NCBI RefSeq assembly: GCF_027858935.1
Contig: NZ_JAQIBU010000208.1
Coordinates: forward strand, 1-39,689
DNA length: 39,689 nt
Source of the DNA: Oleiagrimonas sp.
GTDB lineage: Bacteria; Pseudomonadota; Gammaproteobacteria; Xanthomonadales; Rhodanobacteraceae
Reading direction: 5' to 3'
The position numbers and the translations under genes are program-made. The notes under the pieces are model-generated. The model saw only the letters and a list, made by a program, of their open reading frames with translations. It was not told the DNA's origin and searched no databases. Shown piece after piece: positions 37,184 to 39,689 of this stretch (position 1 is the first letter of the stretch; every line of letters starts with the position of its first letter).

Positions 37184-37810
37184 ATGTCCCAACTGCAGGC
37201 CGCCGTGGTCGACAATGGCATCACCGGGCTTGGCGACCACTTCGCCGAGAATCCTGACGTGCACTACCGCTTCGAGCGCGTCGTGCCCGGCTGGCAACCG
37301 ACGTTCGACGAGGACCTGGTGATCGTTCCGAACGGTGCCGATCACGTCGCGCTGCTGCAGGCACGCGATGCCATCCGCGTGGTGCTGGATCGCGGTGGCG
37401 TGGTGATGAACTTCTGTGGCTGTTTCACACCCTGGCTGCCCGGGACCACCTGGGTGCATGACAGCGCGCATCCCAATCGCGAGATGCGCTATCACGTGGT
37501 CGACGACCCCCTGGGCCTGATGCACGGTGTGGACCCCGCGCGCTTGAGCACCGAATCGCACGGCATCCGTGGATGGTGGGCTTGCGGCGGCCTGGTGACC
37601 CGGTATCCGGACCAGGTGGTGCTGGCAGATCCGTGGCAGCGTGCGGTACTGGTGGCCGACCGCCGTTCCACGCCGGGACTGATCATGGCCACGGCCAGTG
37701 GACCGCTCGTACATCCGGACCCCGATGCTGCCGAGGATCAGGGGCCACGCACGCTGTACCGGAACATGCTGCGGGTCGCCGCGCGGCAGCTGGAGTCAGG
37801 TCATGCATGA
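37184..37810 (+). CDS. Unknown protein with glutamine-amidotransferase-like fold
   Basis: 208 residues; family not recognised. The pattern of a class I GATase-like Rossmann domain is visible: strand and turn DEDLVIVPNGADHVALL (about 42-58), helix, then RGGVVMNFCGCFTPWLPG (70-87), where Cys78 or Cys80 sits at the usual nucleophile-elbow position. Late region ATASGPLVHPDPDAAEDQ. No signal peptide, so cytoplasmic. It might modify or hydrolyse the imported compound. Overlaps the next gene, a similar protein, by eight bases. Function is inference from fold pattern only. Confidence 0.65.
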   Translation: MSQLQAAVVDNGITGLGDHFAENPDVHYRFERVVPGWQPTFDEDLVIVPNGADHVALLQARDAIRVVLDRGGVVMNFCGCFTPWLPGTTWVHDSAHPNREMRYHVVDDPLGLMHGVDPARLSTESHGIRGWWACGGLVTRYPDQVVLADPWQRAVLVADRRSTPGLIMATASGPLVHPDPDAAEDQGPRTLYRNMLRVAARQLESGHA

Positions 37811-38531
37811 ATCCCGGCACGCCCCCGTCGCACTGCTCTTCAACGGGGTGTGGTCGCAGTATGCCGTGGCCACGTCGGCCAAGTACCGGCCCCACCTGGA
37901 CCTGCTGCATGTGCACGACCTGGGCGTCGAGCGCCTGCGTCCCTACCGGGCGCTGATCATTCCCTTCCAGAGCAATCATCACCTGATCGAACCGCAGCGC
38001 GAGGCCCTTCTGGGGTTCCTCGCGCGCGGCCTGCGGGTGGCGGTGTTCGGGGACGCCTCCGCATGGATCGGTGCGAACTGGGCCGATCGACCGGTGGACA
38101 ATTACTGGTGGGCCGAACGGCCGCACGATCCACCGGTGGCCTGGACCGACTTCAGCCATCCGCTGTTTGACGGACTCGGCGCGCGCCAGGCCGGCTGGCA
38201 CCATCACGGCGTGTATCTGGACATCCCGAATCGGGCCCGCGTCCTGCAGCGCAGTCGCGACGGCGAGGTCGTCACCTGGGTGACCCGGGAACATGGCGGA
38301 CACCTGCTCGCCGCGACCTCGGACCCGATCGTCGAACACGGGATCCAGCAGATCCGCCATCTGGATCATTTCGTCGACCGGCTGATCGAGTGGCTGGGTG
38401 GCGGCCGGCCCCATCCGGAGCCGATGGTGCTTGTGCCGGACCAATTTCAGCACCAGGCCATCGCGCCATCCATTGCATCGTCCGCCCGTAGCTTCGCCGC
38501 AACATCCAGGCCCACCGGAGATATCGCATGA
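37803..38531 (+). CDS. Second GATase/ThuA-fold-like unknown protein
   Basis: 242 residues. An N-terminal strand VALLFNGVW, then YRALIIPFQSNHHLIEPQREALLGFLARGLRVAVFGDAS (about 48-86) repeats the class I GATase-like layout seen in the preceding gene, but the elbow carries Asp84 (FGDAS) in place of Cys. Later come HPLFDGLGA and LLAATSDPIVEHG, then a C-terminal helix and a tail. The ThuA-like fold is the closest visible resemblance. It may be a non-nucleophilic partner of the preceding protein. Cytoplasmic; stop overlaps the next start as ATGA. Confidence 0.65.
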   Translation: MHESRHAPVALLFNGVWSQYAVATSAKYRPHLDLLHVHDLGVERLRPYRALIIPFQSNHHLIEPQREALLGFLARGLRVAVFGDASAWIGANWADRPVDNYWWAERPHDPPVAWTDFSHPLFDGLGARQAGWHHHGVYLDIPNRARVLQRSRDGEVVTWVTREHGGHLLAATSDPIVEHGIQQIRHLDHFVDRLIEWLGGGRPHPEPMVLVPDQFQHQAIAPSIASSARSFAATSRPTGDIA

Positions 38532-39256
38532 GTACGCCCGCCAACAACATCGATCCCGATTTCAGTGACCTCAAGGCCGTCTTTCTCAACTGCACCCTGA
38601 AGCCGACCCCCGAACTTTCGCACACCGAAGGCCTGATCGGCATCGCCCGCAACATCATGCAAAAACATGGCGTGGAAACCCAGCTCATTCGCCCGGTCGA
38701 TCATGACCTGGCCCCGGGGGTGTATCCGGACATGACCGAGCATGGTGCCAAGCACGACGACTGGCCGCCGCTGCTGGAAAAGGTCATGGCCGCCGACATC
38801 CTGGTGCTCGGCACGCCGATCTGGCTGGGCGACAAGTCCTCGGTCTGCTCGCGGGTGATCGAACGTCTATATGCCGCTTCAGGACTGCTCAACGACGCCG
38901 GGCAATATGCCTATTACGGACGCGTGGGCGGTTGCCTGGTCACCGGCAATGAGGATGGGGCCAAACATTGCGCCATGAACATCCTGTATTCGCTGCAGCA
39001 TCTGGGCTACGTGATCCCGCCGCAGGCCGATGCCTGCTGGCTGGGCGAGGCCGGCCCCGGGCCGTCCTATCTGGACCCCGATTCAGGCGGCCCGGAAAAC
39101 GACTTCACCAACCGCAACACCACGTTCATGACCTGGAACCTGATGCACCTGGCGCGCATGCTCAAGCGTGCCGGCGGCATCCCGGCGCACGGCAACCAGC
39201 GCAGTGCCTGGGATGCGGGTGCGCGTTTCGACTTCGAGAATCCGGAATACCGCTAG
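38528..39256 (+). CDS. Flavodoxin-like NAD(P)H:FMN reductase family protein
   Basis: 242 residues with a flavodoxin fold. An FMN phosphate-binding loop is seen at LNCTLKPTPELSHTEGL (about 21-37), the second strand-loop at DILVLGTPIWLGDKSS (about 93-108), and a third at GGCLVTGNEDGAKHC. Such proteins pass two electrons from NAD(P)H via FMN to quinones, nitro compounds or metal chelates. In this operon it might reduce the imported ligand, for instance to free a metal, but no substrate can be named. It is the last gene of the operon, two bases from a convergent gene. Confidence 0.83.
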   Translation: MSTPANNIDPDFSDLKAVFLNCTLKPTPELSHTEGLIGIARNIMQKHGVETQLIRPVDHDLAPGVYPDMTEHGAKHDDWPPLLEKVMAADILVLGTPIWLGDKSSVCSRVIERLYAASGLLNDAGQYAYYGRVGGCLVTGNEDGAKHCAMNILYSLQHLGYVIPPQADACWLGEAGPGPSYLDPDSGGPENDFTNRNTTFMTWNLMHLARMLKRAGGIPAHGNQRSAWDAGARFDFENPEYR

Positions 39257-39258
39257 GG

Positions 39259-39689
39259 TCACTGTGTCTGCAGCGCACGGGTCGCGTGCCGCAGGCGCTG
39301 GACCATGGTGTAGACCATCACCGCGATGAACAATCCGGTCCACAGCACCAGGTGGGCGGCGCCCACGATCATCAGGCTCAGGCAGATGAAGGCCTCGGTC
39401 CGCTCGCCCAGGCCCGGCGCGTAATGGAACGATTTGGCCGAGCTGTTGCGCAGCGCCGCGGCGATCGACAGGAACAGCGACATGGCAACGGCGATGGTGC
39501 CGGCCAGGATCACCAGCCACAGGCGGGCCTCGGGATAGCGCAGTGCCAGCGCCACGATCACCGACAGCTCGACCACGCGATCAAAGGTGATGTCCATGAT
39601 CGCTCCGATCGGGCTGGGCTGCGTCATCCGGGCCAGGGTGCCGTCGGCAGCGTCCAGCAACCCGGACAGCCACAGCAGGATCACCCCCG
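39259..39689 (-). CDS. YnjF-like CDP-alcohol phosphatidyltransferase (N terminus outside window)
   Basis: 143 residues visible; the N terminus lies beyond the right edge. Membrane protein with four hydrophobic segments after the catalytic region. The CDP-alcohol phosphotransferase motif reads DG-x2-AR-x7-G-x3-D-x3-D (DAADGTLARMTQPSPIGAIMD...), with one residue fewer in the spacer than the standard x8. E. coli YnjF has the same shortened spacer, and ynjF lies near ynjBCD there. The substrate alcohol is unknown. Transcribed leftward toward the YnjBCD operon. Confidence 0.8.
   Translation of the reverse strand, partial: GVILLWLSGLLDAADGTLARMTQPSPIGAIMDITFDRVVELSVIVALALRYPEARLWLVILAGTIAVAMSLFLSIAAALRNSSAKSFHYAPGLGERTEAFICLSLMIVGAAHLVLWTGLFIAVMVYTMVQRLRHATRALQTQ

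Overview
The window comes from a high-GC gammaproteobacterium. The order kdsD-kdsC-lptC-lptA-lptB-rpoN-hpf-hprK, the purM-purN-DUF3108 cluster and the DUF2066 / CDP-alcohol phosphotransferase / PerM / Hda operon are typical of Xanthomonadales (Xanthomonadaceae or Rhodanobacteraceae). This placement is inferred from gene content and cannot be fixed to a genus. No rRNA, tRNA, CRISPR array, insertion sequence or prophage is visible.

Layout. (1) 1-8250 is a cell-envelope and regulation block. Transcribed leftward are Kdo synthesis (kdsD, kdsC), the LPS export bridge (lptC, lptA, lptB), sigma-54 (rpoN), a short ribosome hibernation factor (hpf) and the start of hprK. Rightward are ibaG and murA. 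(2) 8376-19629 is mostly housekeeping: purM-purN-DUF3108; DUF2066-PgsA-like-PerM-Hda; suhB divergent from trmJ; ExoD with a CNNM/CorC-type protein; an SDR; a small unknown protein; and an alkyltransferase-like DNA repair protein. (3) recQ (19706-21517) closes this part. (4) 21652-30806 is an accessory redox/stress region. It has an ECF sigma factor with a small membrane protein, DUF427, an alpha/beta-hydrolase-OsmC fusion, a second membrane protein and DUF302, all leftward. Rightward are a SelD-N-terminus-type flavoprotein, a second sigma factor with an overlapping zinc-finger anti-sigma candidate, and a VTT-membrane/FAD-disulfide-reductase fusion.

(5) 30939-39256 is the most interesting part. 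It is a tightly packed rightward operon: a short leader ORF, a TonB-dependent receptor, a YnjB-type binding lipoprotein, two separate permease subunits, an ABC ATPase, two consecutive proteins resembling class I glutamine-amidotransferase folds, and a flavodoxin-like reductase. A YnjF-like CDP-alcohol phosphatidyltransferase (partial) meets it head-on two bases later. The genes read as a complete route from outer membrane to cytoplasm for an unknown ligand, with dedicated processing enzymes. E. coli ynjB, ynjC, ynjD and ynjF also lie close together, so their recurrence here suggests one functional unit of unknown substrate.

Several GC-rich hairpins stand out, including a possible two-state structure between hpf and hprK, a nested repeat between rpoN and hpf, a perfect 17-base palindrome upstream of the ECF sigma gene, and a REP-like repeat near 18.7 kb. 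All function predictions rest on reading the translated sequences; no database search was run.
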